From positions 62,001-126,000 of the forward strand of contig NZ_JAQAGY010000005.1 in assembly GCF_027533645.1 (NCBI RefSeq): a DNA stretch of 64,000 nt, written 5' to 3'. The notes beneath the pieces were generated by a model. It worked only from the letters and a program-made list of their open reading frames with translations, was not told the origin of the DNA and made no database searches. Made by a program: the position numbers and the translations under genes. Every line of letters begins with the position of its first letter. Positions within the stretch are counted from its first letter, which is position 1. Positions 43,545 through 53,222 of this stretch are shown here, in pieces. Source of the stretch: Paenibacillus caseinilyticus. Lineage in GTDB: Bacteria > Bacillota > Bacilli > Paenibacillales > NBRC-103111.

Positions 43545-44168
43545 TTACCGCTTACCGCCTTTGCGGCGGCGTCCGCGTACCGGCCCTTTGCGCTTGCGGC
43601 GCTTGCGCCGGACGGGGGCGAGCCCGTCGCCGGCATCGTCGCCGCCTTTCTTGCCTTTGCCAAAGGAGCCGAGCAGCAGCTTGATCATCGGCGCCATCTG
43701 CGAGACGCTCTGCACCACGGATTGCATCTTGCCAAACGTATTGACGATGCCCTCGACACCGCCTAAGCGGTCCACGATCTGTTTGATCTGGCCGATGTTG
43801 AACCCCTTGCCGCCGGTGCCGCCGCCGAGCAAGCCGGCGAGAGCGCCGCCGCCACCACCGGCTCCTTGGCCGCCGCCCCCGCCGCCGAGGAGACCGGCCA
43901 GACCGCCGCCCCCGTCGCCTCCCTGCGGGACGAGCGCCTGCGTGGCAGGCACCTGGCCGCCGAGGCCGGGGTAGTCGATGCCGCCCCCGCCGAAGGGAAC
44001 GCCGCCGCCGGTGAAGTCGCCTCCTGGCGCCGTGCCCTGCAGGAAGCTGCGGGTCTGCGCTCTCTGCAGGCCGGGATACCCGCCGCCGTGATAGTGCGAA
44101 GGCCGGCCGGAATGCGGTCTCGGATCGCGCGCAGTGCCGCTCATGATCGTTTGTTTCGGATAGCTCAT
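43545..44168 (-). CDS. Glycine-rich YqfQ/VrrA-like protein
   Basis: 207 residues. The first 45 residues are Pro/His/Arg-rich, then come long glycine runs (GGDGGGGLAGLLGGGGGGQG). A conserved helix follows (FNIGQIKQIVDRLGGVEGIV, FGKMQSVVQSVSQMAPMIKL), and the end is very basic (RRKRRKRKGPVRGRRRKGGK). The helix and basic tail resemble YqfQ/VrrA proteins of Bacilli, thought to be spore-associated. Glycine repeats of this kind often vary in length between strains. Confidence 0.65.
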   Translation of the reverse strand: MSYPKQTIMSGTARDPRPHSGRPSHYHGGGYPGLQRAQTRSFLQGTAPGGDFTGGGVPFGGGGIDYPGLGGQVPATQALVPQGGDGGGGLAGLLGGGGGGQGAGGGGGALAGLLGGGTGGKGFNIGQIKQIVDRLGGVEGIVNTFGKMQSVVQSVSQMAPMIKLLLGSFGKGKKGGDDAGDGLAPVRRKRRKRKGPVRGRRRKGGKR

Positions 44169-44502
44169 GGTTTCACAACCCTTTTTTCATAGTCTTGTCG
44201 CATATTGAGGACGTTCGTACTTTCCTCTGCAGTCGGTTTCCTTGTATACTGTATGTGATAGGCGAATGAACGGTATGGACTCCTGTCACGGGTGGCAGGG
44301 ATTTTTGCCTAGGAGCTGGTGGTTTAGCCCATTACCGCATAAAAATAGTAACGTTTTGCTAACCTAAAGGGAGGAATCCTGCCCCGGTTGTCGAATACGT
44401 TCATCATGGGAAGAAAATATGTTCAAGTATGCAGCCGCATCGCCGCCGTATGGCAGGCCGACGCAGCACGTACAGCAGACCATCATAGGGGTTGAAGGAA
44501 CC
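44169..44502. other. Leader region before yerC
   Basis: No gene is certain. A small hairpin cctgtca-cggg-tggcagg with gattttt (44282-44310) looks like a weak terminator. AAAGGGAGGAATCC at about 44368 is a good ribosome site, but the frames after it give nothing recognisable. A folded leader is possible; no known riboswitch was matched. Confidence 0.4.
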
Positions 44503-44793
44503 ATGCAACTGAAGAAGTTGAACGACAAGGCGATTGATCAGCTGTTCGAAGCGATCCTTACGCTGAAGGATATAGAAGAGTGCTATGTATTTTTTGACGA
44601 TCTGTGCACGGTGAACGAGATCCAATCGCTCTCCCAGCGGTTAGAGGTGGCCCGAATGCTCCGCAAGGGCAATACATACAACCAGATCGAAGCGGAGACC
44701 GGAGCCTCGACGGCGACGATCTCGCGCGTGAAGCGGTGCCTCAACTATGGCAACGACGGGTACAAAATGACGTTGGAGCGGCTCGGACGCTAA
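44503..44793 (+). CDS. YerC/YecD-family TrpR-related DNA-binding protein
   Basis: 96 residues from ATG 44503, after GAAGGAACC. The TrpR-like helix-turn-helix is DLCTVNEIQSLSQRLEVARM followed by YNQIEAETGASTATISRVKR. The family occurs widely in Firmicutes, and its ligand and targets are not established. It is followed by the sirohydrochlorin chelatase, DagK and RlmCD genes, an order partly shared with Bacillus (yerC region and yerQ-yefA). Confidence 0.9.
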   Translation: MQLKKLNDKAIDQLFEAILTLKDIEECYVFFDDLCTVNEIQSLSQRLEVARMLRKGNTYNQIEAETGASTATISRVKRCLNYGNDGYKMTLERLGR

Positions 44794-45020
44794 GAGCTGC
44801 GAGAGCAGGCAGGTACATGAACGGAAGGCGGGGCGCTCTTTTTTTCTCTGCAGCGGTATGGGAGAAAGGGGCGCCCTGCCTATGGTTATGGGGTCTTGCG
44901 GGTGCCCGCATCTCTGTCCCGTCTCCTGGGTCCGAGCGGGATTTTTGGCGTTGCCCTGCGGCAGGCTCCGGACAAGATGAGAGGATCGGCGGCCCCGGAG
45001 GGTGTCAGGAGGGATACGGC

Positions 45021-45815
45021 GTGGTAAAATACGGTATATTAGTGATAAGTCACGGCTCCCGGAGCGCGGACTGGGTGCGCCTCGTCGACGAAGCGGTCGA
45101 TGCGGTGCGCCTGCCGGCCGGGGTGCCGATCTATTCTTCCTTCCTCGAGATCGTGGAAGGGCGGCTCATCCAGGACGGGATCACCCATCTGGAGAGCCTG
45201 GGCTGCACGGACCTCGTCGTTGTGCCCCTCTTCGTCTCTTCGGGGAGCACGCACATCGACGAGATTTCGTATGCGCTCGGCGTGAAGGATGCGCCGCTGC
45301 TGCCGACCGACATGGAACGCTTCGAGATCCGGGCGCGGGTGCACTTCGCCGCTCCCATGGACGACGATGCCGAGGTGGCGGAGATTCTGCAGGGCAAAGC
45401 AGGCCCGCTGTCCGCCGACCCGTCGCGCGAGATTCTGCTGCTCGTGGGGCACGGAAGCATCGAGAAGGGCTTCCATCTGCAGTGGCGGCGGGTGCTCGAA
45501 GGGCTCGCAGCACGGATGAAAGCGCTGGGCGGCTATGCGGAAGCGGATTATGCCATGCTGCTGCCAGATCAGGTGCCGTTCAAGATGCGCCTGTGGAAGA
45601 AGCGCCGGCCGGACTGCTCCGTGATCGTGGCGCCGGTGTTCCTGAGCGAAGGCTATTTTACAAGAGAAGTGATCCCGGAGCGGCTCGCCGGCTGGGAATA
45701 CCGGTACAACGGGGCGGCGATGCTGCCTCACGGCGGCATCCCGCGCTGGATCGAGCGCCGGGCCTTATCCCATATGGGCGTCGGAACCACTATCAACTTC
45801 GAAACGAACGGGTGA
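45021..45815 (+). CDS. Sirohydrochlorin chelatase, SirB/CbiX family
   Basis: 264 residues from GTG 45021, eight bases after AGGAGGG. This class inserts iron or cobalt into sirohydrochlorin for siroheme or B12. The two half-domains each start with the catalytic histidine pattern: YGILVISHGSRSADW and EILLLVGHGSIEKGF. The total length is that of the two-domain SirB type. Other siroheme genes are not nearby. It could act on another tetrapyrrole or metal, and the local context does not decide. Confidence 0.85.
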   Translation: MVKYGILVISHGSRSADWVRLVDEAVDAVRLPAGVPIYSSFLEIVEGRLIQDGITHLESLGCTDLVVVPLFVSSGSTHIDEISYALGVKDAPLLPTDMERFEIRARVHFAAPMDDDAEVAEILQGKAGPLSADPSREILLLVGHGSIEKGFHLQWRRVLEGLAARMKALGGYAEADYAMLLPDQVPFKMRLWKKRRPDCSVIVAPVFLSEGYFTREVIPERLAGWEYRYNGAAMLPHGGIPRWIERRALSHMGVGTTINFETNG

Positions 45816-45823
45816 GAGAGAGA

Positions 45824-46843
45824 ATGGCAAAACGGGCAAGGCTGATCTACAATCCCTCCTCGGGCCGGGAAGAGATGCGCAAGCGGCTGCCGGATGTGCT
45901 GCAGCGTCTGGAGCGCGGGGGCCTCGAGACGAGCACACATGCGACGATCGGCGAAGGGGACGCCACCTTGGCGGCAGCCGATGCGATCGAGCGCGGCTTC
46001 GATATCATCATCGCGGCGGGCGGAGACGGCACGCTGTATGAGGTCATCAACGGGATGGCCGAGAAAGATTACCGGCCGCCCCTCGGCATTATTCCGCTCG
46101 GGACGACGAATGATTTTGCCCGGGCTCTGAACATCCCGCGGAACTGGGAAGCCGCCGTGGACGTAATCCTGCACCAGCACGCGCGGGTGATCGACGTCGG
46201 CAAGGTGAACCAGCGGTACTTCATCAACATCGCGGGCGGCGGGTCGATGACCGAGCTGACATACGAGGTGCCGAGCAAGCTCAAGACGATGATCGGCCAG
46301 ATGGCCTACTATATGAAGGGACTCGAGAAGCTGCCCCGCCTGCGGCCCATCGAGCTGTATATCAAGACCGCGGAGGTGGAGCTCCACGAGGAGGTCATGC
46401 TGTTCCTCATCTCGAACTCCAACTCCGTGGGCGGGTTCGAGCGCCTCGCGCCGGACGCGTCGCTGAGCGACGGCCTGTTCGATGTGCTCGTGCTGCGCAA
46501 GTGCAACCTCGCGGAGTTCATCCGCGTCGTCTCCCTGGCGCTGCGCGGCGAGCATCTCGCCGACCCGAACGTCATCTACTTGCAGACGAAGCAGATTCAG
46601 GTCACTTCCCCGGACTATGTGCAGGTCAACCTGGACGGCGAGTTCGGCGGCACGCTGCCCTGCGTATTCACCAACCTGCCGCAGCACCTGCATATTTTTG
46701 TGGATGAGACCGGCCAGTCGACCTACAAGACACCGGCGATCAACCTGATGAAGCTGCCATGGAAAACCAAACCCGGAGTGGACGAAGATGACGAGAACGA
46801 GGAAAACAACAACGAGAACTACCGCTACAAAATCAAATCCTAG
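45824..46843 (+). CDS. dagK: Diacylglycerol kinase
   Basis: 339 residues from ATG 45824, after GAGAGAGA. Soluble DagK/DgkB phosphorylates diacylglycerol released by lipoteichoic acid synthesis. The nucleotide site is [20 protein letters not shown] with [12 protein letters not shown], and the C-terminal domain has [20 protein letters not shown] and [10 protein letters not shown]. The last 20 residues are Asp/Glu/Asn-rich because that DNA is shared with the start of rlmCD in another frame. The neighbouring order dgkB-rlmCD is conserved in Bacillus. Confidence 0.94.
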   Translation: MAKRARLIYNPSSGREEMRKRLPDVLQRLERGGLETSTHATIGEGDATLAAADAIERGFDIIIAAGGDGTLYEVINGMAEKDYRPPLGIIPLGTTNDFARALNIPRNWEAAVDVILHQHARVIDVGKVNQRYFINIAGGGSMTELTYEVPSKLKTMIGQMAYYMKGLEKLPRLRPIELYIKTAEVELHEEVMLFLISNSNSVGGFERLAPDASLSDGLFDVLVLRKCNLAEFIRVVSLALRGEHLADPNVIYLQTKQIQVTSPDYVQVNLDGEFGGTLPCVFTNLPQHLHIFVDETGQSTYKTPAINLMKLPWKTKPGVDEDDENEENNNENYRYKIKS

Positions 46844-48278
46844 ACGGCCGGGTAACGCCGCTAAGGCGGAAGACCTCAGCGGCCTGCCGGTCGCGAAGAA
46901 CGAAGACTATACCGCCGATATCGTCGGGATCGGCCACGAAGGGGAAGGGGTAGGCCGGGTGAATGGCTATACCCTTTTTGTGCCGGGAGCGCTGCCGGGG
47001 GAGAAGGTGCGGCTGAAGGTCGTCAAGGTGAAGAAGCAGTACGGCTACGCCAAGCTGCTCGACGTGCTCGAAGCAAGCCCGGACCGCATCGACGCCCCGT
47101 GCCCGATCTACAAGCAGTGCGGCGGCTGCCAGCTCCAGCACCTGAGCTACGAGGCGCAGATGCGCTGGAAGCGCCAGCTCGTCATCGACAACCTGACGCG
47201 GATCGGCAAGCTGCAAGTCGTGGGCGAGCGCGAGGAGGGCATCCTCGTGCACCCGACGCTCGGCATGAGCGACCCTTGGCGCTACCGCAACAAGGCGCAG
47301 GTGCCGATCGGCCTCGCGGAGACCGAAGAGGGCGGCCTGGTCGGCGGTTTCTACGCCCAGGGCAGCCACCGGATCATCGACATGGAGGCCTGTCTCATCC
47401 AGCATGAGAACAACGACGCCGTCGTGGGCGCCGTCAAGAAGATCGCGCGTGAGCTCGGCATCCGCCCGTACAGCGAAGAGACCGGCCGCGGCCTGCTGCG
47501 CCATGTCATCGCCCGCTACGGCTTCAACACCGGCGAGATCATGGTCGTGCTCGTCACGAGCGGCCGCGACCTGCCGCACGCGGATAAGCTCACCGGCCTG
47601 ATCCGCCGCGACGTGCCTGGCGTGACCAGCATTGTGCAGAACATCAACACCCGCCAGACCAACGTGATCTTCGGCGACGAGACGCGCACCCTCTGGGGCA
47701 GCGACGTCATCTACGACACGATCGGCGAGATCCGTTTCGCCATCTCAGCCCGGTCCTTCTACCAGGTGAACCCCGTGCAGACCGAGGTGCTCTATGGCAA
47801 GGCGCTCGAGTACGCGGCGCTCACCGGCCGGGAGACCGTCATCGATGCCTACTGCGGCATCGGGACGATCTCGCTCTTCCTCGCGCAGCGGGCCGATCAG
47901 GTCTACGGCGTCGAGATCGTGCCGGAAGCCATCGAAGACGCGCGGGCGAACGCGCGGCTGAACGGCATCCGCAACGCCGCCTTCGAGGCCGGCCCGGCTG
48001 AGGTTGTCATCCCCGCGTGGCGCGCCAAGGGCATCGCCCCGGACGTCATCGTCGTCGACCCGCCGCGCAAGGGCTGCGATCCGGCGCTGCTGGAGACGAT
48101 CCTCGCCATGCGCCCGGAGCGCGTGGTGTACGTCTCCTGTAACCCGTCGACGCTGGCCCGCGACCTGCGCGTGCTCGAGGACGGCGGCTACCGCACCGTA
48201 CAGGTGCAGCCGGTCGACATGTTCCCGCACACCGTGCATGTCGAGAGCGTCGCGGTATTGGTAAGAAAAGAAATCTGA
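46788..48278 (+). CDS. rlmCD: 23S rRNA (uracil-C5)-methyltransferase RlmCD/RumA family
   Basis: 496 residues. It methylates uracils 747 and/or 1939 of 23S rRNA. It has a TRAM domain ([20 protein letters not shown]), iron-sulfur cysteines ([10 protein letters not shown] and later MEACLIQ), and a methyltransferase domain with [20 protein letters not shown] and [14 protein letters not shown]. The catalytic cysteine lies in [20 protein letters not shown]. The start ATG lies 56 bases inside dagK; no later in-frame start with a ribosome site was found before the TRAM domain. The first 22 residues are a basic Thr/Arg tail. Confidence 0.94.
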   Translation: MTRTRKTTTRTTATKSNPRRPGNAAKAEDLSGLPVAKNEDYTADIVGIGHEGEGVGRVNGYTLFVPGALPGEKVRLKVVKVKKQYGYAKLLDVLEASPDRIDAPCPIYKQCGGCQLQHLSYEAQMRWKRQLVIDNLTRIGKLQVVGEREEGILVHPTLGMSDPWRYRNKAQVPIGLAETEEGGLVGGFYAQGSHRIIDMEACLIQHENNDAVVGAVKKIARELGIRPYSEETGRGLLRHVIARYGFNTGEIMVVLVTSGRDLPHADKLTGLIRRDVPGVTSIVQNINTRQTNVIFGDETRTLWGSDVIYDTIGEIRFAISARSFYQVNPVQTEVLYGKALEYAALTGRETVIDAYCGIGTISLFLAQRADQVYGVEIVPEAIEDARANARLNGIRNAAFEAGPAEVVIPAWRAKGIAPDVIVVDPPRKGCDPALLETILAMRPERVVYVSCNPSTLARDLRVLEDGGYRTVQVQPVDMFPHTVHVESVAVLVRKEI

Positions 48279-48313
48279 TTTTCTTACGTGGGGACGGTGT
48301 AATAATACTTAGT

Positions 48314-48787
48314 ATGAATATAACGTTACAGCCCGTAACAAGAGACAATTGGCTGGATGCGCTGCGGTTAACCGTAACAGAGGACCAGAGCGGATTCGTT
48401 CCCACGGTTGCCGTTTCTCTCGCGAAGGTTCATGTGAAGCCGGATGGGGACCATGTCGAGTATCTTCCTTTCGCTATTTATGATGAAGATGTTATGATTG
48501 GGTTTATCATGCACGCCTATGAGGAACACACAGCTCACTCCTATTGGATTAATGGCTTTCTTATTGATGCCGGTTACCAAGGGAAGGGCTATGGAAGAAC
48601 CGCCCTGCTCCGGATGATTGCCTATATCAAAGACCGGTTCGTCCAATGCCGGGAAATACGGCTTACCGTCCACCGCAACAACGCCGCGGCCTATAAGCTT
48701 TATCAAAGTATGGGGTTCAGGGAAACTGGGGATGTATGGGGAGATGAGCTGGTTCTCAAGCTTCCGTCTGAGCATGCCAGGGCTTGA
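48314..48787 (+). CDS. GNAT-family N-acetyltransferase (BltD/spermidine-type)
   Basis: 157 residues. The acetyl-CoA loop is DAGYQGKGYGRTALLRMIAY, followed by REIRLTVHRNNAAAYKLYQS and MGFRETGDVWGDELVLKL. The pattern is that of polyamine acetyltransferases of the BltD/PaiA group, so a polyamine or similar amine is the probable substrate. The start is about 35 bases after rlmCD, and the ribosome site is poor. The gene is less GC-rich than rlmCD. Confidence 0.88.
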   Translation: MNITLQPVTRDNWLDALRLTVTEDQSGFVPTVAVSLAKVHVKPDGDHVEYLPFAIYDEDVMIGFIMHAYEEHTAHSYWINGFLIDAGYQGKGYGRTALLRMIAYIKDRFVQCREIRLTVHRNNAAAYKLYQSMGFRETGDVWGDELVLKLPSEHARA

Positions 48788-48979
48788 CTTGGACCGTAAC
48801 TGAATTGTTCCACGATCCGGAAGGATTGCGGTATAATGAATAGTATCGTGGATCAGAGCGGCTCACCGAAGATTCTTCGCGCTGCGGACCGGACCGGCGG
48901 GAGAAATTCTGCCGAATGATGCAAACTATGGTATGAAGATGGCCGCCACCAGGATACAAACCAAAGGAGAATGAATAGA

Positions 48980-49429
48980 TTGAGTAAACCAGAAGTACAG
49001 TACGAACTGCCCGAGAACTACGATGAACTGAAGAAAGCCGCTAACCGCACGTCGAACTGGAGAGAGCGCCTCGCCGCGGTGGAAGAGCTGGGCAAGTACA
49101 ACACGGACCAGACGATCAACGTGCTGAAGCATGTCCTGCGCGGCGATGCCGTGTTCCCGGTGCAGGAAGCGGCGTTCCGCAAGCTGAGAGCCTTCGGCGA
49201 AGACGTCAAGCTGCCGCCGCGTAAGAAGGGCGAGCTCGTGAAAGGCGCGAACAAAGTATTCCTGCGCCTGAAGAAGAGCCTGCCGGAAGGCCACGCGTAC
49301 GAGGAGTTCAAGGAGAAGCTGCAGAAGACGCGGACCGATGTCTACGACACCTACGAAGGCGAGAAGGGCGAGGAGTTCGACACCTGGCTCCAAGCCGAGT
49401 GGGCCGGCCTGCTGCAGAAGCAGCAGTAG
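48980..49429 (+). CDS. HEAT-repeat-like conserved protein
   Basis: About 149 residues. TTG 48980 is preferred, ten bases after AAAGGAG; ATG 48971 is only one base from it. A single helical repeat is evident (NWRERLAAVEELGKYNTDQT, INVLKHVLRGDAVFPVQEAA). The rest is charged and helical. Proteins like this are common in Paenibacillus and are probably scaffolds. TATAAT at 48831-48836 may be its -10. Confidence 0.75.
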   Translation: MSKPEVQYELPENYDELKKAANRTSNWRERLAAVEELGKYNTDQTINVLKHVLRGDAVFPVQEAAFRKLRAFGEDVKLPPRKKGELVKGANKVFLRLKKSLPEGHAYEEFKEKLQKTRTDVYDTYEGEKGEEFDTWLQAEWAGLLQKQQ

Positions 49430-49559
49430 GACAGGAGCCAAGCGTCAAGCGCACCGAATAGAACAACGGGGTATGGGAACTAGGGCAGAATGGGGTTGCG
49501 TCAGCGCCGATGCGCAGAAAGCAGCTCTTGATCCTTTGGGAAGTACCCATCATAATGGA

Positions 49560-49754
49560 GTGATAAGCCTGAGTAAAGCAAAAGGCAAGGGCGGCACCGG
49601 CCGGGGAACCGATAAGAAGGGCTGGAACCGGTGGCAGGCTAGCGCCAATCGGGCCAAGAGCGCGCCGAAGCCATATAAGAGTAAGGGCACCAAGAACCAG
49701 GACGGCACAGCCGCCGCCTCCGGCAATCCGAAGGGCAATAAGTCCGATAAGTAG
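49560..49754 (+). CDS. DUF3934-family small basic protein
   Basis: 61-64 residues: KAKGKGGTGRGTDKKGWNRW, QASANRAKSAPKPYKSKGTK, then a Ser/Gly/Lys tail. This matches the short DUF3934 proteins of Bacillus and Paenibacillus, whose function is unknown. The start is GTG 49560 or, less usually, CTG 49569, which has GGAG eight bases before it. It is highly basic and low in complexity, so nucleic-acid binding is conceivable. Confidence 0.7.
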   Translation: MISLSKAKGKGGTGRGTDKKGWNRWQASANRAKSAPKPYKSKGTKNQDGTAAASGNPKGNKSDK

Positions 49755-49808
49755 TCAGCCAGTCAGCCTGTAATCAGGCAAACCAAAATTAATCGATGGG
49801 GTGGTCAT

Positions 49809-50114
49809 TTGAGAAAGCAAAAGCCAATGTCGTTCGACGATCTGCTCAAGGAACTGCAAGGTCAGAAGACAGTAGAGGAAGATCCGAACCACATCTCGCT
49901 GGATAAGCTGTTCAACGAATCGTTCATGAGCAAGCATTCCAGCTACAAGAGCTTCGCGGAGTTCCTGGAGAAAGGCAACTTCCAGGCGGAGACGCATGAG
50001 GAGATCAACAACCTCCACGGCGAGCTGTTCGACCGGCATGTAGCCCGGGAGACAGGGTTCGATAACTGGCAGTCGATGCTGGATGCAGCGACAAAGGCGT
50101 ATGAGGGGAAGTAG
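49809..50114 (+). CDS. Small conserved hypothetical protein
   Basis: 101 residues, TTG start after GGGGTGG. It is acidic and helical (MSFDDLLKELQGQKTVEEDP, KSFAEFLEKGNFQAETHEEI, ETGFDNWQSMLDAATKAYEG). No signal or membrane part is present. It follows the DUF3934 gene by 55 bases, and both are probably in one unit with the HEAT-like gene. The function is unknown. A terminator follows at 50194-50229. Confidence 0.7.
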   Translation: MRKQKPMSFDDLLKELQGQKTVEEDPNHISLDKLFNESFMSKHSSYKSFAEFLEKGNFQAETHEEINNLHGELFDRHVARETGFDNWQSMLDAATKAYEGK

Positions 50115-50193
50115 TAGGAAGAGCATGATGCCCACATGGGGATGATGTTTACGAATACGGCACCATGTGGAGTGCATATCATTGATGGAATGG

Positions 50194-50229
50194 AGGGGAC
50201 AGCCTAACTAGGCTGCGCCCCTATTTTCT
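50194..50229 (+). terminator. Intrinsic terminator
   Basis: aggggacagcc pairs with ggctgcgcccct round taacta and is followed by attttctt. Confidence 0.8.
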
Positions 50230-50297
50230 TATCATTCAAAAAGAAAGCCTGACAGCCGCAAATCCTGGCAGTAGGCTTTGAGAACATAGGAGAATAC

Positions 50298-50867
50298 ATG
50301 ACCTGGAGCAAAGTGAAGCAAAATCTGGAGGGGTTCCTCTGTCCTGCGTTATATGGAAGGGTCGAATACCGGGCAACCGGTTACCGTTATTTACCTGATA
50401 AACCTGGGATTTGTTATATTGCCGTAGATAAAAAGAACGTACTCCATATGAGTGATACAACTAGCTCAATCCGATGGTATCAGACGGAGCAGGAAATTAA
50501 GAATGATCCAGATATCCAAATTCCTATCAACCATGAGGAAATTGAAGCGGTCCGAAAAGATACCAAGGGAGTCGTTCCGGAGGATCGTCTAATCGTAATT
50601 GCAAGAAGTAGAAAACTATCAGAATGCGCAAAGGAGCTTTTGTCAGCACAGGCCTCATTAAGCAGATCAGATTTTATCGTTGCAGCTACTAAGTTTTTGT
50701 CTACCTCTGTAGAGGAGAGCTTAGAGAGTAATGATATCTTAATGAATATTCTAGCTTTAGTAGACAGACGAGTTGGAAAAAAGCGAATAGTAAACATGAC
50801 CGAGAAGATGAAGTTAAAGCATCCCATTGTGCAGTATTTTTATGAACTGCGGCGTAGTACGTTGTGA
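50298..50867 (+). CDS. SF0329-family protein
   Basis: 189 residues beginning MTWSKVKQNLEGFLCPALYG followed by RVEYRATGYRYLPDKPGICY, the hallmark of proteins named SF0329. The second half is helical (SAQASLSRSDFIVAATKFLS). No catalytic residues are known for the family. A hairpin (aagcct/aggctt at about 50246-50278) lies in the leader. The gene is AT-richer than those upstream and starts a run of possible immunity-type proteins. Confidence 0.8.
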   Translation: MTWSKVKQNLEGFLCPALYGRVEYRATGYRYLPDKPGICYIAVDKKNVLHMSDTTSSIRWYQTEQEIKNDPDIQIPINHEEIEAVRKDTKGVVPEDRLIVIARSRKLSECAKELLSAQASLSRSDFIVAATKFLSTSVEESLESNDILMNILALVDRRVGKKRIVNMTEKMKLKHPIVQYFYELRRSTL

Positions 50868-51096
50868 AAATAAATATATCTCGCTGAACACTCGACACAC
50901 CGAATGAGAAGTTACTGTGGGATTCTCATCGCAATAAGTTTGTCACTGAGCCGACCGGATTTCAGGAATTACCCTGATTTTTACTCGGCTTTTTCCCCCT
51001 TTCTCCCCAAGCCATCGCTTCAGTCTCTTCCTCACGTCTGTCTTCATATAGGTAAGCGAATAAGATATATTAAGATAAAAAGAACGGAGGAACGAA
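50868..51096. other. Intergenic, no gene seen
   Basis: A T-rich run of gctttttccccctttctccc lies at 50988-51007. A minus-strand frame of 34 residues is present but lacks support. The stretch ends with the ribosome site of the DUF2262 gene (acggagg). Confidence 0.4.
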
Positions 51097-51909
51097 ATGG
51101 GAAAAGGGAAAGAAAAAGAAATACAGGAATTCAATGCACGTTTTGATGAAGAGATTGTTGAGATTGCGGGCGTTACAGAAGCTTGCGGTGTCGGAGCTGG
51201 TAAAGGAATGGGTCAAGTCATGTGGAACCCTTCCATTAATTTGATTGCGTGGAAACGGATCGGGGAAGATGAACCCTTAATACGTGATAGAACACGCTTG
51301 GAATGGCTTGTAAGCAATAGTGAACTATCAAAAGCAAAAGAGGTCCTTCAAGCAAACAGTCTGGTAAGGTTGAGAGTCCGAATTGGAGAAAAATCTCTTA
51401 TGTTTATCGAAGTTCTTGATCCGTCCTACCAAGATAATGAATTGAATGTGGTATTAGAGGAATCCTTCAAACCCGTTTTCTATCATGATGAGATATTAGG
51501 TCCATTTGAATTGGATAAGTCGATTGATTTATTTGAAAAAGAAGTTCAATTCGACGGGGGAAGAGTAGAACTCTACTTTGAGTGGCAATCGGATGAGAAC
51601 CAAATGAAGTTGGCACTTCAAACAGCCTATTCGTTGTTTGGTGATCAGGAAGGGTGGAACAAGAGACTAAAAGCGTATGCGGCAGATGAATTGCTCGATT
51701 TGGCAAATGATTGGTTAGAGCAAGATGATGAGCCTCAGTACGAAGAAATAACCCAAGAGATATTCATCAACTCGATTAAAATCTGGACAATCTCTGTCTA
51801 TCCGGAAGGCAATTTCACTGTTTATTATTCAGACGGAGACTTGTTCGGGGGGCATTCGATTTGTGTGACTGGGAACATCAGTGGCGAGCTTGAATCAGCC
51901 CATATTTGA
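51097..51909 (+). CDS. DUF2262-domain protein
   Basis: 270 residues, ATG after ACGGAGG. The C-terminal half (from about residue 130) contains HDEILGPFELDKSIDLFEKE, AADELLDLANDWLEQDDEP and IWTISVYPEGNFTVYYSDGD followed by LFGGHSICVTGNISGELESA, which fit DUF2262. The N-terminal half is a separate mixed domain (SLMFIEVLDPSYQDNELNVV). DUF2262 proteins are often found in loci with polymorphic toxins and may be immunity proteins, but no toxin gene is visible here. Confidence 0.8.
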   Translation: MGKGKEKEIQEFNARFDEEIVEIAGVTEACGVGAGKGMGQVMWNPSINLIAWKRIGEDEPLIRDRTRLEWLVSNSELSKAKEVLQANSLVRLRVRIGEKSLMFIEVLDPSYQDNELNVVLEESFKPVFYHDEILGPFELDKSIDLFEKEVQFDGGRVELYFEWQSDENQMKLALQTAYSLFGDQEGWNKRLKAYAADELLDLANDWLEQDDEPQYEEITQEIFINSIKIWTISVYPEGNFTVYYSDGDLFGGHSICVTGNISGELESAHI

Positions 51910-52125
51910 AACAGAAACGTAGAATGGGGGTCGATCTTCGGGTCGGCTCTTTCCATGAACTGTTGTTATCCGCTTTGAAATCTGCGCAAGATGCTTCGTT
52001 GGAGATAAGGAGCCGTCATCCACTTCGGGTGTTGGCTCTTTCCTTATGGAACGAAAGACCAAAAAAGGAAGAGTAGATTCGCTTTTGCTATAATAGGCAT
52101 ATAGCATCTATGAGGAGGAACAACG

Positions 52126-53187
52126 ATGAACGAAGAAGCAGCGTCTCACGGATGGGATGCTATTGATCAGGCGATGTCCAAGCTCTACGGAGATCAGGAA
52201 CCGAAGCATTACGGTACGCTTATTCGATACAGCCTGGGAGGCCCTGATCCGCTCGACGGCATCAGCGCATACAAGGCGGAGCAGCCTCTGCCTCATTGGC
52301 ATTTTGTTACATACGGATTCACGGAGCTCTACGATAAAGAATCAGACGATGCCGAGCACAGCGGCTACGGATTTGAACTGACCATGCGGCTTAAGCGCGA
52401 GGAGACGGAAGAGGAGCCTCCGGGCTGGGCGCTGAACTTGCTGCAGAATATGGGCAGATATGTGTTCCGGAGCGGGAACGTCTTCCGGTCGGGCGATTAC
52501 CTGGATGCTAACGGTCCGATCTGCCTGGGGGCCGATACGAAGCTGACGGCACTGGCCTTCATCGAAGACCCCGAGCTTCCGGCCATGGACACGCCGAACG
52601 GACAGGTGCAGTTCCTGCAGATGGTCGGTATCACGGGCGACGAACTGGAAGCGATGCAGATCTGGAATACGCTCGGCGTGCTGAAGGCTTGCGAGGAGCA
52701 CATGCCGCTTTACATCACGGATCTGGCGCGAGATTCCTTCATGCAGACACCTGCGATTGCCGAAGCGGTGCAGAGAGGGCTGGAATGTGACGGGTCCAAC
52801 ACCGGGTTCTTATACGTGGACCAATTGGGCTGGGAGGCGGCGAAGAAGCGTCTACTCGGCAGGACTCCGGCTGCGCTCAGGCTGGGGGCCAAGCAGGCGG
52901 GGGTCGTCGGCAAGCTGCTCGCAGGGCGCATTGGGAAAGGGAAATCGCTGTATATGTCCGGTCCGGATATTCAGGTTGTCTTGGAGCCGGGGGATCAACC
53001 AGGTTTCGAGGAGGGAGAGGACGAAGTTCGGATCAAGCTCGACGAGGCGAGTGCTGCCGAGCTATCCCGGAAGCTGCAGCCGAAGGAAGGCGTGATTGCG
53101 CTGTCCACTTTCAAGGGGATGACCGTTCACATCGTCCCCACCCATATTAAAGACCAGGACGGCCATGTCGTATCGACGATCGGTTAG
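52126..53187 (+). CDS. Suppressor-of-fused (SUFU) domain protein
   Basis: 353 residues, ATG after GAGGAGG. The SUFU core is GWDAIDQAMSKLYGDQEPKH, PHWHFVTYGFTELYDKESDD and GYGFELTMRLKREETEEEPP, and later FLQMVGITGDELEAMQIWNT. The last third (KSLYMSGPDIQVVLEPGDQP) is an extension typical of the bacterial forms. In bacteria SUFU-domain proteins have been proposed as broad immunity proteins of toxin systems. The gene is GC-rich and is followed 36 bases later by a small partner gene. Confidence 0.9.
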   Translation: MNEEAASHGWDAIDQAMSKLYGDQEPKHYGTLIRYSLGGPDPLDGISAYKAEQPLPHWHFVTYGFTELYDKESDDAEHSGYGFELTMRLKREETEEEPPGWALNLLQNMGRYVFRSGNVFRSGDYLDANGPICLGADTKLTALAFIEDPELPAMDTPNGQVQFLQMVGITGDELEAMQIWNTLGVLKACEEHMPLYITDLARDSFMQTPAIAEAVQRGLECDGSNTGFLYVDQLGWEAAKKRLLGRTPAALRLGAKQAGVVGKLLAGRIGKGKSLYMSGPDIQVVLEPGDQPGFEEGEDEVRIKLDEASAAELSRKLQPKEGVIALSTFKGMTVHIVPTHIKDQDGHVVSTIG

Positions 53188-53222
53188 CCGAGGATGTGCC
53201 GCATCACAAGGAGGAGCAGAAC

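Noticed and set aside
43151..43684. Plus-strand open frame of 177 codons overlapping the YqfQ-like gene
   Set aside because: No ribosome site or motif, and the overlap with a gene that has a proper terminator and family features makes it a shadow.
44230..44420. Possible riboswitch in front of yerC
   Set aside because: The leader has small hairpins, but no conserved core of any riboswitch class I know could be matched.
50943..51134. Minus-strand small basic protein before the DUF2262 gene
   Set aside because: No ribosome site or conservation signal; it is mostly the complement of a T/C-rich leader.
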